In this document: one piece after another, positions 34,048-43,541 of the stretch
Layout of the letters: every line of letters starts with the position of its first letter
Numbering within the stretch: position 1 is the first letter of the stretch
NCBI RefSeq assembly: GCF_963667775.1
Contig: NZ_OY764015.1
Span: 3,213,001-3,277,000, forward strand
Direction: 5' to 3'
DNA length: 64,000 nt
From: an uncultured Trichococcus sp.
GTDB lineage: Bacteria > Bacillota > Bacilli > Lactobacillales > Aerococcaceae
Position numbers and translations under genes: made by a program
The notes under the pieces: generated by a model
The model's database searches: none
The model's input: the letters and a program-made list of their open reading frames with translations, nothing else
Told to the model about the DNA's origin: nothing

Positions 34048-34725
34048 GTGAAGGACGAACGAATGAAAGTAAGGGGTAATCGCACCGATAAGACAGCCCG
34101 AAAACAAATTGAACAAAAGGGAAAAGAATCGCAAATTGAAGAGACATTGAGTGTTATCGTTTGTGAAAGTAAAGGAATCATTCAAACGAAGGATCTGACT
34201 GAGCGTGGAATTCACCCCGAACAATTTCAGAGGTATTTAAAAAAAAGTGGAAAAATCGAAAAAGTTGCTCACGGCATGTATGTAAGTGTTGATGATTTTA
34301 CCGATGAATTTCAACTTCTGCAAACCCGCTTCAAAAGAGGCGTATTTTCATACGAAACAGCCCTGTTCCTGCATGACTTGACGGATGTGACACCATTCGA
34401 GTATCACATGACCTTTCCGCAGGGGTACAATAATAAACATCTTGCCGAAGCAGGCGTCATCCCTTCGTATGCGGTAGCAAACCGTTATGATCTTGGCGTC
34501 ATTGCAATGGAAAGTCCATCGGGAAATCCCATCCGAGTGTACGATGCTGAAAAAACACTATGCGACATGTTCCTGCCCGGCCATAAAGCGGATAAGGACG
34601 TACAACTGACTGCATTAAAAAGATACATGAAACGGAAAGATAAGAATCTCTCTAAATTAATGGGTTATGCAAAACTACTAAAAGTTGAAAAAGGAATGCG
34701 GCCATATTTGGAGGTGCTCCTTTAA
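34048..34725 (+). CDS. AbiEi-type antitoxin/transcriptional regulator
   Basis: A 225-residue protein matching the AbiEi family: a basic leader, an N-terminal winged-helix part (IIQTKDLTERGI...GKIEKVAHGMYV, about 45-95) and a C-terminal domain with RGVFSYETALFLHDLTD and ESPSGNPIRVYDAEKTLCDM. In type IV systems it represses its own operon and counters the nucleotidyltransferase toxin AbiEii. GTG 34048 is preceded by AAAGGAGGGG. No full toxin gene follows. It is the first gene of the defence island and may regulate the BREX genes downstream, which is inference. Confidence 0.85.
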   Translation: MKDERMKVRGNRTDKTARKQIEQKGKESQIEETLSVIVCESKGIIQTKDLTERGIHPEQFQRYLKKSGKIEKVAHGMYVSVDDFTDEFQLLQTRFKRGVFSYETALFLHDLTDVTPFEYHMTFPQGYNNKHLAEAGVIPSYAVANRYDLGVIAMESPSGNPIRVYDAEKTLCDMFLPGHKADKDVQLTALKRYMKRKDKNLSKLMGYAKLLKVEKGMRPYLEVLL

Positions 34726-35085
34726 TGAAACAATACAGTCAGTAAAAGCAGTCCTTGATAGAATTATTGTATCCGTTTAGACAAGATATTTTAGAGTGTT
34801 TGTCTGAGATTTATGTACGTTATGTGAAATTTGAATAACGTGTAATATTCACGGAAGGTGCTGAGCATGAGATGTAATCATGATTATTTTAAAGACCCTA
34901 ATTCAAATTGTAGCCGGTGATGCAATGAAGAAAAACAATTCTTGGAAAAGAATCGAAGCAGAATGTATAAGGTATTTTTTCTGCCCATTCCCTTTCCAAA
35001 AATCTACGGTATAATTAACTTGGTATAAATAATTTTTGAAATACATAAATAACAACGTTTTAATGGGATAAAAGAGGGTGGACAT
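34726..35085 (+). other. 360-bp gap; possible remnant of an AbiEii toxin start
   Basis: Right after the antitoxin stop, ATG 34724 opens only a six-codon frame (MKQYSQ). A neighbouring frame reads ETIQSVKAVLDRIIVSV before a stop, which loosely recalls AbiEii N-termini. The rest shows no frame resembling a nucleotidyltransferase. The gap ends with -10-like TATAAT (35010-35015) and GAGGGTGG before brxA, so it probably holds the brxA promoter. Confidence 0.3.
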
Positions 35086-35685
35086 ATGAATAAATATCGG
35101 ACGGCATTGATGAATCGTCCCTTTATGTATATTGAGAGTAAGCGGATTGCAGAAATGATGCTTCAAGGAAAGTCGGAAGAAGAGCGACGTTATGAAGCGG
35201 TAGAATTGAATGCCATCCAGATGCCTTCACTGGACCGAAGAAAGACATCATACAAGGAAATCAGTCATCGCTTATCCTTTTTGGATGATTTCCTGTTGGA
35301 AAAATTCATGAACAGCGATGCAGATACCGCGAAAGCAATATTGGCATATGCGATTCTACAAGCAGATCAGCTTTATTATGAATTCATGCGTGAAATCTAT
35401 CTCGAAAAAATCTTGTTGCTTCAAAAAGATTTGGCGAAAAAAGAAGTGATTAATTTTCTGTACAAGAAGGCCGAACAGAGTGAAGTCGTCGCTAAGTGGG
35501 CAGATAATACCAAAGAACGTTTAGCGAGTGGCTTTCTCCAGTTTATGCGAGAATCCGGTTTTATAGTGAGTAATCATGAGGAGCATCAAGTTAAGCGTCC
35601 TCTGATTAATCAGAGTGTGAGGGAGTATCTGAGGAAGAACGGCATCAAACCTATCGTTGAGATCATGTTAGGAGAATTATTATGA
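35086..35685 (+). CDS. brxA: BREX protein BrxA (DUF1819)
   Basis: A 199-residue protein, the usual length for BrxA, an all-helical DNA-binding protein of NusB-like fold. Family features are the opening YRTALMNRPFMYIESKRIAEMML, LDDFLLEKF and the end INQSVREYLRKNGIKPIVEIMLGE. It starts the BREX operon, with overlap of 4 bp into brxB. Order brxA-brxB-brxC-pglX-pglZ follows the type I layout. Confidence 0.93.
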   Translation: MNKYRTALMNRPFMYIESKRIAEMMLQGKSEEERRYEAVELNAIQMPSLDRRKTSYKEISHRLSFLDDFLLEKFMNSDADTAKAILAYAILQADQLYYEFMREIYLEKILLLQKDLAKKEVINFLYKKAEQSEVVAKWADNTKERLASGFLQFMRESGFIVSNHEEHQVKRPLINQSVREYLRKNGIKPIVEIMLGELL

Positions 35686-36263
35686 AACAAATTATCGAAA
35701 GACTGAACGATCTACAGGGAATCATATTGGAACCGGACTTCACGAGCAAAAAAGGCTTGGGCGGCGAAATCGGCTTCTACATCTTTGATTATGATGCAGT
35801 TGACGAACTGATTGTCCGCCAAGCAATCCCGGACCTGATCCAATACAGCCAAAAAAGAAATGAAGCATTGCGATTCCAAGTGTTCGATTTGTATGACATG
35901 ATGATCCGCTTCTTCGAAAAGCGAGGATATATCGAAAAAAACATCAAGATGGAACAGCAGAAAAGCAGCGAAGAGCTGTTCAGCGTCATGCGTAAAGCTC
36001 TCAAAATCGCGACCAATCGGGATGTATTCGTGCAGACCATCCGTGAAGAGTTGGAACCGGGAGCGATCGTTTTCATCACAGGCATCGGTAAAATCTATCC
36101 GATTCTGCGCTCGCATGTGTTATTGAATAATCTCCAAGTCGTAGTCGAGGACCAGCCTTTAATTTTATTTTTCCCGGGTACGTATGAAGATAACAAAATG
36201 CAACTGTTCGGCGAATTCAAGGATGATCATTATTATCGTGCCTTTCAATTAGTAGGCAGATAG
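35682..36263 (+). CDS. brxB: BREX protein BrxB (DUF1788)
   Basis: A 193-residue DUF1788 protein with the family features FDYDAVDELIVRQAIPDL, EPGAIVFITGIGKIYPILRSHVLLNNL and VLFFPGTYEDN-like LILFFPGTYEDN. Required for BREX in tested systems; the biochemical role is unclear, but it binds other BREX subunits. ATG 35682 overlaps the brxA end; brxC follows after 12 bp. Confidence 0.93.
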   Translation: MKQIIERLNDLQGIILEPDFTSKKGLGGEIGFYIFDYDAVDELIVRQAIPDLIQYSQKRNEALRFQVFDLYDMMIRFFEKRGYIEKNIKMEQQKSSEELFSVMRKALKIATNRDVFVQTIREELEPGAIVFITGIGKIYPILRSHVLLNNLQVVVEDQPLILFFPGTYEDNKMQLFGEFKDDHYYRAFQLVGR

Positions 36264-36275
36264 AGGAGGAATACT

Positions 36276-39200
36276 ATGAAGATCAAGCAACTTTTCAAAA
36301 AAGATATCGCACGTGAAATAAAAGGGGTCATCAAAGTCGGCCAAGAAGCTGAGAACGATGTCCGCCAAGAGTTGGATGAATATGTCGTGACCGATGAATT
36401 ACAGGCGCATTTTGTTTATTTCTTCAAGCAATACCTGAAATCATTGAACGTGCCGACAGATCAGATGGGTGTCTGGATTTCTGGATTTTTTGGTTCCGGG
36501 AAATCTCATTTTTTAAAAATCCTTTCCTATTTATTAGACAGTAATCTTGAAGTCGACGGAAAAAAGGCGGTCGAGTTCTTCAGAGAGAAAATTCAGGATC
36601 AAGCCTTATTGGATCAAATGCAACAAGTAGCGGATGCACCAAGCGATATTATTCTGTTCAACACACCTTCGAAATCAGAGGATGATAACGGCGATAGCAA
36701 ACTTTCGATCGTCAAAGTCTTCAACAAAGTCTTCAATGAAAAGCTGGGCTATTCCGCCAGCATCCCTTGGGTTGCGCAAATGGAGGAAATCCTTGATCAG
36801 AACGGCCAATACAAGTCTTTTAAGCAAGTTTTCCAAGCGAAATCGGAACTGGCTTGGGAAGACGCCCGCGAAGAGATTTATTATAACGAAGATATGATTG
36901 TGGAAACACTAGTTGAAGTCGCCAACATGAGCGAAGAGAGCGCTCGCCGCTGGATCGACAACGGCGAAGAAAGCTATGAAATCAGTGTGGATTCCTTCGC
37001 AAAACGCATCAAAAAATATGTGGACAAGCAGCCGGCTGACTATCATTTGGTTTTCTTGGCTGATGAAATGGGGCAATTTGTCTCTGATGATGTCCACCGC
37101 ATGCTGGATCTGCAAACAATCGTTGAAGATTTGGGGAAATATACGTTCGGAAAAGTTTGGGTCATTGTAACGAGCCAACAAGATATCGATGAACTTGAAA
37201 AAGATATCCATTCTTCTCAGGACTTCTCCAAGATCCAAGGCCGCTTCAATACGCGCTTGAGCTTAAGTTCCGCCAATGCGGATGAAGTCATCAAAAAACG
37301 TTTATTGGAAAAGAATGATACCGGTAAAGATGCGGTTCAGTTGTTGTATACAAGTGAAGTTAAGGCCTCATTACGCAATAAAATCAACTTTTCCGATGGC
37401 ACCATCTCCTTAAAAAAATATGATACACTAAAGGATTTCAGTGAATTCTATCCGATGATCCCGTATCAATTGGACCTACTGCAGCAAGTGTTCACGAAAA
37501 TCCGTGAGAACAGTTCAGCCGGGAAGCACTTTGCCAGTGGGGAGCGGAATTTATTGGGGGCGGTTCAATATGCCGCATTGGAATACGCCGAAAAAGATTT
37601 GGGCATTCTGATCCCTTTCCAAACCTTCTATGGTCATCTTGACCAAGGCTTGGATCACTCTGTCCGCGCGACCATCATCAAGGCACAGTCCACACCGACG
37701 TTGCAATCTTTTGATGTTGATGTGCTGAAAGTTCTCTATTTGATCCGCTATTTGAAATCCGTGCCGAGTACGGTCGAGAACCTCACGACTTTGATGTTGG
37801 ATGAACTGGATGCAGATCGATTGAAATTGACGGAAAACATCACAGCTGCCTTGGACCGTTTGACGAAGGAGTATTTGGTGCAACGGACGGGATTGGAGTA
37901 TCTGTTCCTGACGAATGAGGAACAGGATATCAACCGTGAAATCAACCACATGGATATCCCGACCTCGAAGATGCAATCCTATATCGGTGAAATGATCTAT
38001 GACACCGTGCTGGAAATGAAAAAATACAAATACGTACCTTTTGCAGAGAAGAAGACTGTCGCGTATGACTTTGACTGTGCCAAATGGATCGATGAATCCG
38101 CACGCGGCAATGCGACGGCTGAAATCGGTATTCATGTGGTGACGCCATACAGCGATGATTACCGGACGCGCGAAGAACTGCAACAATTATCGTCGCGTGA
38201 GAGCCGACTTGTCATTGCTCTAGGTGATTCAGGCACATTCTATGATGATACGATGATGCTGTTGAAAATCAATGAATACTTGCGCAGCCAATCAAGCAAG
38301 CAAAATTCAGGCATCAAACGTGAAATCATCGACCGTAAATCCAATGAACGAAACGATCTGATGAAGTCGGTTGAACGCCAAGTACGCGAAACCGTTCAAA
38401 ACGCCACCTATTACATCAACGGCAGCGAAGTATCCCTCGCAGGAAATCCGACCACAAAGGTTGATCAAGGGCTGCATGACGTAGTAGAAAATATGTACCT
38501 GAAAATCAAGTATATCAATAAGTTCTACGATCGCGACGATTTCAGCGGCGTCATTTCACAAGGACAGATCAACTTCCTGCACGACAATTCGGATGATCCG
38601 AACCGTTTGGCGACTGATGCCTTGGAACAGTACATCCAACAGCATACAGAGCGCAAGATGATCACGTCCTTATTCGAAATCGTCCAAGTGTTCGGGAAAG
38701 CACCATACGGTTGGCGCGAGGACGACATTTTGGTCAGCTTGATCCGTTTGTTGAAGGACGAAAAAATTCTGTTCAAATCCAGCGGCAACACGATGAACAT
38801 TCATGATGCCATGTTCCCAAGAACCATCAAACAAAATCCATCGCAAGCGAAAATCATGGTCGAGAAACGTACAGTCATCGGCGAAGAACTGATCCGCAAT
38901 GCGAAAGTAATCGCGAAAGAAATGTACGGGAAAAATCTGGTGTCCGAAAAAGAAGATGAGTTGAAAGAAGAAACGATGCGTTTATTTGTCGGTACCCAAA
39001 AGACAATGGCAAACTTACAGGAAGAATATCGTCACCGCAGCTATCCTGGCGAAAAGGAAATCGAAGCGTTATTGCAGACGCTGAAAGAAATTCTCAAGTA
39101 TCAGGATGCCGATCAATTCTTCAGATGCCTGTTTGACAAGCGTGACGAGTTGTTGGATCTGTACGATGATATCCAACCTGTCCAAGCCTTCTTCGAATCC

Positions 39201-39884
39201 CAAAAACCGGTGTTCGATACCAGCTTCAAGCTGCGCAAACGCTATGAAATCGATAAAGATTTGCTGCAGACTGCCGAAGCAAAAACTGCCGGTCAGCGCA
39301 TCTCGGAAATATTGGCGATGAGCATGCCGTATGACTTCATTAAAGAATTGCCGGATCTGAATATGCAGTACGAGCAAGCATTGATTGCAGAATTGGATAA
39401 AGAATCCGACCCCCTGCTTGAAGTGATCCAACAAAAAGTGGCTACCTTGGAGGACACCATTACAGCGATGGAAACAGTCAGAGCCAAATTTGAACCGGTC
39501 ATCAAAGAGCGTTTCACGCTTTTGAAGAGCAAGATATTGACTGCGGAAACTCTGACGGATCTTTTCTCCTATCGGTCACAAATCGATCATTTGACACAAC
39601 TGTTAAGCACGCAAATCAATGATTTCATCTCGAAAATACAGCCTAAGCCTGTCCCGCCTATACCTGTATCTCCGAAACCACCAATTGACGGTGGAGGTGG
39701 TCCGGTTGTTGTGGATCCAGTAACTCCAGTAACCAAGACACCGGAATTTGTGCATAAAAACAAACTGATTCCGCTGAATTTCGAGAAAATCGAAACGGAA
39801 GCAGAGCTGAATGACTTGTTGGCTGCCATCCACGACGAACTGGAAAAAGTTCTCGAACAAGGCAAAACCATTCGTTTCATCTAA
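36276..39884 (+). CDS. brxC: BREX P-loop ATPase BrxC
   Basis: A 1202-residue AAA+-like ATPase, the family's normal size. Walker A is GFFGSGKSHFLK near residue 70, Walker B-like VFLADEMGQFV near 262, and a sensor-like VIVTSQQDIDE near 295. The C-terminal half is helical with a Pro-rich linker (PKPVPPIPVSPKPP, near 1125). BrxC is thought to be a core assembly subunit in BREX methylation and defence. GAGGAAT precedes ATG. pglX follows within 35 bp. Confidence 0.93.
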   Translation: MKIKQLFKKDIAREIKGVIKVGQEAENDVRQELDEYVVTDELQAHFVYFFKQYLKSLNVPTDQMGVWISGFFGSGKSHFLKILSYLLDSNLEVDGKKAVEFFREKIQDQALLDQMQQVADAPSDIILFNTPSKSEDDNGDSKLSIVKVFNKVFNEKLGYSASIPWVAQMEEILDQNGQYKSFKQVFQAKSELAWEDAREEIYYNEDMIVETLVEVANMSEESARRWIDNGEESYEISVDSFAKRIKKYVDKQPADYHLVFLADEMGQFVSDDVHRMLDLQTIVEDLGKYTFGKVWVIVTSQQDIDELEKDIHSSQDFSKIQGRFNTRLSLSSANADEVIKKRLLEKNDTGKDAVQLLYTSEVKASLRNKINFSDGTISLKKYDTLKDFSEFYPMIPYQLDLLQQVFTKIRENSSAGKHFASGERNLLGAVQYAALEYAEKDLGILIPFQTFYGHLDQGLDHSVRATIIKAQSTPTLQSFDVDVLKVLYLIRYLKSVPSTVENLTTLMLDELDADRLKLTENITAALDRLTKEYLVQRTGLEYLFLTNEEQDINREINHMDIPTSKMQSYIGEMIYDTVLEMKKYKYVPFAEKKTVAYDFDCAKWIDESARGNATAEIGIHVVTPYSDDYRTREELQQLSSRESRLVIALGDSGTFYDDTMMLLKINEYLRSQSSKQNSGIKREIIDRKSNERNDLMKSVERQVRETVQNATYYINGSEVSLAGNPTTKVDQGLHDVVENMYLKIKYINKFYDRDDFSGVISQGQINFLHDNSDDPNRLATDALEQYIQQHTERKMITSLFEIVQVFGKAPYGWREDDILVSLIRLLKDEKILFKSSGNTMNIHDAMFPRTIKQNPSQAKIMVEKRTVIGEELIRNAKVIAKEMYGKNLVSEKEDELKEETMRLFVGTQKTMANLQEEYRHRSYPGEKEIEALLQTLKEILKYQDADQFFRCLFDKRDELLDLYDDIQPVQAFFESQKPVFDTSFKLRKRYEIDKDLLQTAEAKTAGQRISEILAMSMPYDFIKELPDLNMQYEQALIAELDKESDPLLEVIQQKVATLEDTITAMETVRAKFEPVIKERFTLLKSKILTAETLTDLFSYRSQIDHLTQLLSTQINDFISKIQPKPVPPIPVSPKPPIDGGGGPVVVDPVTPVTKTPEFVHKNKLIPLNFEKIETEAELNDLLAAIHDELEKVLEQGKTIRFI

Positions 39885-39916
39885 TGATTAAAAATTGCAA
39901 CAAAGTGAGGGTAACA

Positions 39917-42900
39917 ATGGATAATACAGCATTAAAGAAATTTGCAGTTAGTGCCCGACACAAAATAACAACTGGTGTCCGCAATCGTGCGGCCCAGTTT
40001 GGTATTACCGCCCAAGGGATTGCACCTATCCAATCCCTTGCTGACGGTTTTATCGTAAATGGACACATTTTTGATAACAAGACGCAAACGCAATATGAAC
40101 ATCTGCGCAGAAGAGTAGAGATTGATGGCTACGAAGCAGTTATGGAGACGGCAAGTTATACTTGGTTCAATCGTCTGGTCGCCTTGCGTTTCATGGAAGT
40201 CCATGATTACTTGCCGATCCGAACGCGCATTTTATCGTCTTTGAAGGCGAATAAAGTGGAGCCGGATGCGGTTACGGAAGTCCTGCAACTGGTTGAGGAA
40301 TTGTCGCTTGATAAGGAACTGATCTATCACTTACAAGATACGCATAATACCAACGAATTATTTAAATACATCATCGAAAAACAAGGGATACAACTGGAAA
40401 AAATGTTGCCGAATGTTTTTTCGCCAGTGGAAGGAGATTTCTATCTGCTGCTACCGAATGATTTGTTGCAGGACAACGGCATCATCAGGGACTTGATTAC
40501 GCTTATCCCTGAAGAAGCATGGGATGATATCGAAATCGTTGGGTGGTTGTATCAATTCTATGTTTCCGAAGAAAAAGACCAGATCTTTTCGGACTTGAAG
40601 AAGAACAAGAAAATCGGCAAACAATCGATAGGACCCGCTACACAACTGTTCACGCCTAAATGGATCGTTGAGTATCTGGTCGATAATTCTTTGGGGCGCC
40701 TGTGGCTAGAGAATAATGCATCCAGCAATCTGAAGGATAAACTGCATTACTATTTGGATGCAGCCGAACAAACACCGGAAGTTATGGAACAATTGGCAGC
40801 CCTAAAGTATGAGAGTTTGAAACCGGAAGACATCAAAGTGATGGATCCCGCTATGGGGTCTGGACATATGCTGCTGCATGCCTTTGATGTTCTTCGTGAA
40901 ATCTATCTGGAACGAGGATACAATCCAAGAGAAATTCCGCAATTGATTGTGGAAAATAATCTGTATGGAATGGATATCGATAAACGCGCAGCACAATTAG
41001 CTTCATTCGCAATCGCCATGAAGGCTCGTTCCTATGACAGACGCTTCTTCAGCAGAGAAGTTACGTTTAATCTGATTGGATTTGAGGAAAGCAATGGGTT
41101 AGCATTATTCCACAATACATCTTTACCTAATGAAGATGACGTAAATGCGGCACTAGAAAATCTGTATGCTCAATTTTTTGATGCAAGGATATATGGTTCT
41201 ATTCTAAAATTTGAATTCATTGATGTGGAGCTTATAGAAGAAGCTATCAAACAGTTAAGAACTAGCCGTGTTGAAGATATCATAGCTCAAGGCTATTTAA
41301 ATTTTGAGGTTCCTATTATTGAAGAACTTCTTGAACAATATAGATTGCTAACAATGAAATATGATATTGTTGTGACGAATCCGCCGTATATGGGTGGAAA
41401 AGGTATGGATGAAAAACTTGATAAATATGTTAAAAAACATTATCCAAATACAAAATCAGATTTATATGCAGTTTTTATGGATGTATCAATAATTGTGACA
41501 CAAAAATATGGTTACTATGGAATGATTAATCAACATTCTTGGATGTTTCTATCATCATTTGAAAATTTAAGAGAAAATATTATTCGGAATCAGACAATAG
41601 TAAATATGTTGCATACAGGGACCAGAACTTTCCCGGAAATAGGGGGAGAAGTTGTTCAGAATACTGCGTTTATAGTTAAAAATTTTTTGCTTGATTTATA
41701 TAAAGGTCGCTACGTTCGATTAGTTTCTTTCACCAATACTGATGAGAAAGCAAGAAATATAATGAATGAAGATTGTACTTACTACAGAAACCAAAATAAA
41801 TTTAAAAGCATTCCAAGTTGTCCAATAGCGTATTGGGCAAGTGAGAAAGTATTTGATATATTTTCTAGTAGCTTAAAAATTGATGATATAGGACATGCCA
41901 AAAAAGGTTTAGATACCAGTAAGAATGATATTTTTTTAAGAGGATGGCATGAAATAGACATTAATCTCAAAGGAGAAAAATGGGTTCCATTAAATAAGGG
42001 GGGCCAATTTAGAAAATGGTATGGGAATCAGTATTATGTAATAGATTGGGAAGAAAATGGTAAAAAACTTAAAAATTATAAATCTTCAAATATAAGAAAT
42101 GAAAAATTTTACTTTAAAGAAGGAATAACATGGTCAGACTTAACCAGTGGAGATTTTGGAGCACGTTATTTTCCAGAAGGTTTTATTTTTGAAGCTACTG
42201 GACCATCTTTTTTTAGTGAAGACCTAGAAAATACACTTGGCTATTTTAATAGTAAAGTATTTAATTTTTTAGCAAAATACACGATGTCAACTATGCACTA
42301 TACGAATGGTAGTGTTGCAAAAATGCCATATAAAGAATTTGATGTAGATATACAATCTACAGTTTGTGAAAATATAAGTATTTCTAAAAATGATTGGAAC
42401 TCATTTGAAACCTCATGGGATTTTGAAAAACATCCTCTGATAATTGATTCAGAACGTTATTCAACAATTTTCGAAGCGTATGCAAATTGGAATGCTATTG
42501 CAGAAGAACGATTCAACCAATTAAAATCCAACGAAGAAGAACTGAACCGCATTTTCATAGAGATTTATGACTTGCAAGATGAACTGACTCCAGAAGTCGA
42601 AGACAAAGACGTCACCGTTCGTAAAGCAGAGGTCGATCGTGATGTCCGCAGCTTCTTGTCTTATTTGGTCGGTGTAATATTCGGTCGATACCGCTTGGAT
42701 AAACCAGGTCTTGCCTTTGCGGGTGGTGAATTCAACCTTGATGAATTTGGTTCGTACAAACCGGATAAGGATAATATCATACCGATTACAGCTGAACATT
42801 ATTTTGAAGATGATATCGTTTCGAAGATTACAGAATTGGTTGCGATCATTTATGGCAAGGATACATTGAATGAAAACCTGCAGTTCATCGCAACGCATTT

Positions 42901-43390
42901 GGGGATGAAGGAATCCGAGACAGCTGAAGACACGATCCGCCGTTATTTCATGAAGGATTTCTACAAGGATCATCTGAAGATTTACCAAAAGCGTCCGATT
43001 TATTGGCAGTTCAGCAGCGGGAAGAAGGGCGCCTTCAAGGGCTTGATGTATCTGCACCGTTATGATAAATACACGTTGGCGCGTATCCGTACCGACTATG
43101 TCTTGAAATTGACGACTACCTTGAACCAACTGATCGAACATGCGCAGGTCATCATCGACGGCAATGTTTCCGCTAAAGAAGTGGCGCGTGCGCGAAAGGA
43201 AAGAGAAGCTTATGAAGCGCAACTGCAGGAGTTGCGCGAATACGATCTGATTCTGAAACAGTTGGCCGATCAGGAAATCGATTTGGATTTGGACGATGGC
43301 GTAAAAGTGAACTATGCCAAATTTCAGGACATCCCGTTTAAGAAAGACAATGGCCGTTCTGATAAAAAAAATCTATTCGAAAAAATCTAA
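39917..43390 (+). CDS. pglX: BREX adenine-specific methyltransferase PglX
   Basis: A 1157-residue DNA N6-adenine methyltransferase. SAM motif I VMDPAMGSGHML is near residue 308 and the catalytic NPPY near 489. It marks host DNA at a non-palindromic site and guides BREX defence. ATG 39917 was chosen because GTGAGGGTAAC precedes it; an ATG at 39884 overlaps the brxC stop but gives an unlikely leader. Bases from about 41,100 to 42,520 (about residues 395-870, mainly after NPPY) are strikingly AT-rich against both flanks, marking the target-recognition part as exchanged. A terminator follows the gene. Confidence 0.93.
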   Translation: MDNTALKKFAVSARHKITTGVRNRAAQFGITAQGIAPIQSLADGFIVNGHIFDNKTQTQYEHLRRRVEIDGYEAVMETASYTWFNRLVALRFMEVHDYLPIRTRILSSLKANKVEPDAVTEVLQLVEELSLDKELIYHLQDTHNTNELFKYIIEKQGIQLEKMLPNVFSPVEGDFYLLLPNDLLQDNGIIRDLITLIPEEAWDDIEIVGWLYQFYVSEEKDQIFSDLKKNKKIGKQSIGPATQLFTPKWIVEYLVDNSLGRLWLENNASSNLKDKLHYYLDAAEQTPEVMEQLAALKYESLKPEDIKVMDPAMGSGHMLLHAFDVLREIYLERGYNPREIPQLIVENNLYGMDIDKRAAQLASFAIAMKARSYDRRFFSREVTFNLIGFEESNGLALFHNTSLPNEDDVNAALENLYAQFFDARIYGSILKFEFIDVELIEEAIKQLRTSRVEDIIAQGYLNFEVPIIEELLEQYRLLTMKYDIVVTNPPYMGGKGMDEKLDKYVKKHYPNTKSDLYAVFMDVSIIVTQKYGYYGMINQHSWMFLSSFENLRENIIRNQTIVNMLHTGTRTFPEIGGEVVQNTAFIVKNFLLDLYKGRYVRLVSFTNTDEKARNIMNEDCTYYRNQNKFKSIPSCPIAYWASEKVFDIFSSSLKIDDIGHAKKGLDTSKNDIFLRGWHEIDINLKGEKWVPLNKGGQFRKWYGNQYYVIDWEENGKKLKNYKSSNIRNEKFYFKEGITWSDLTSGDFGARYFPEGFIFEATGPSFFSEDLENTLGYFNSKVFNFLAKYTMSTMHYTNGSVAKMPYKEFDVDIQSTVCENISISKNDWNSFETSWDFEKHPLIIDSERYSTIFEAYANWNAIAEERFNQLKSNEEELNRIFIEIYDLQDELTPEVEDKDVTVRKAEVDRDVRSFLSYLVGVIFGRYRLDKPGLAFAGGEFNLDEFGSYKPDKDNIIPITAEHYFEDDIVSKITELVAIIYGKDTLNENLQFIATHLGMKESETAEDTIRRYFMKDFYKDHLKIYQKRPIYWQFSSGKKGAFKGLMYLHRYDKYTLARIRTDYVLKLTTTLNQLIEHAQVIIDGNVSAKEVARARKEREAYEAQLQELREYDLILKQLADQEIDLDLDDGVKVNYAKFQDIPFKKDNGRSDKKNLFEKI

Positions 43391-43396
43391 TAATAG

Positions 43397-43443
43397 AAAA
43401 AGTTGCCAAGAGGGAAAAATGTTTCCTTTTGGCAACTTTTTTG
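43397..43443 (+). terminator. Terminator between pglX and pglZ
   Basis: A stem AAAAAGTTGCCAA with TTTGGCAACTTTTT, inner GGGAAA/TTTCC pair, and a T-run, only 7 bp after pglX. pglZ is therefore probably transcribed at least in part from its own promoter in 43,444-43,541. Confidence 0.82.
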
Positions 43444-43541
43444 TATTTGCTAACTGGTGGATGTGACATTTTGGCAACAATAGAATTGTGGTTCGCTCCC
43501 GTTTGCTATAAGATAAAGGGAGATATTTTTTTGAGGGGATA

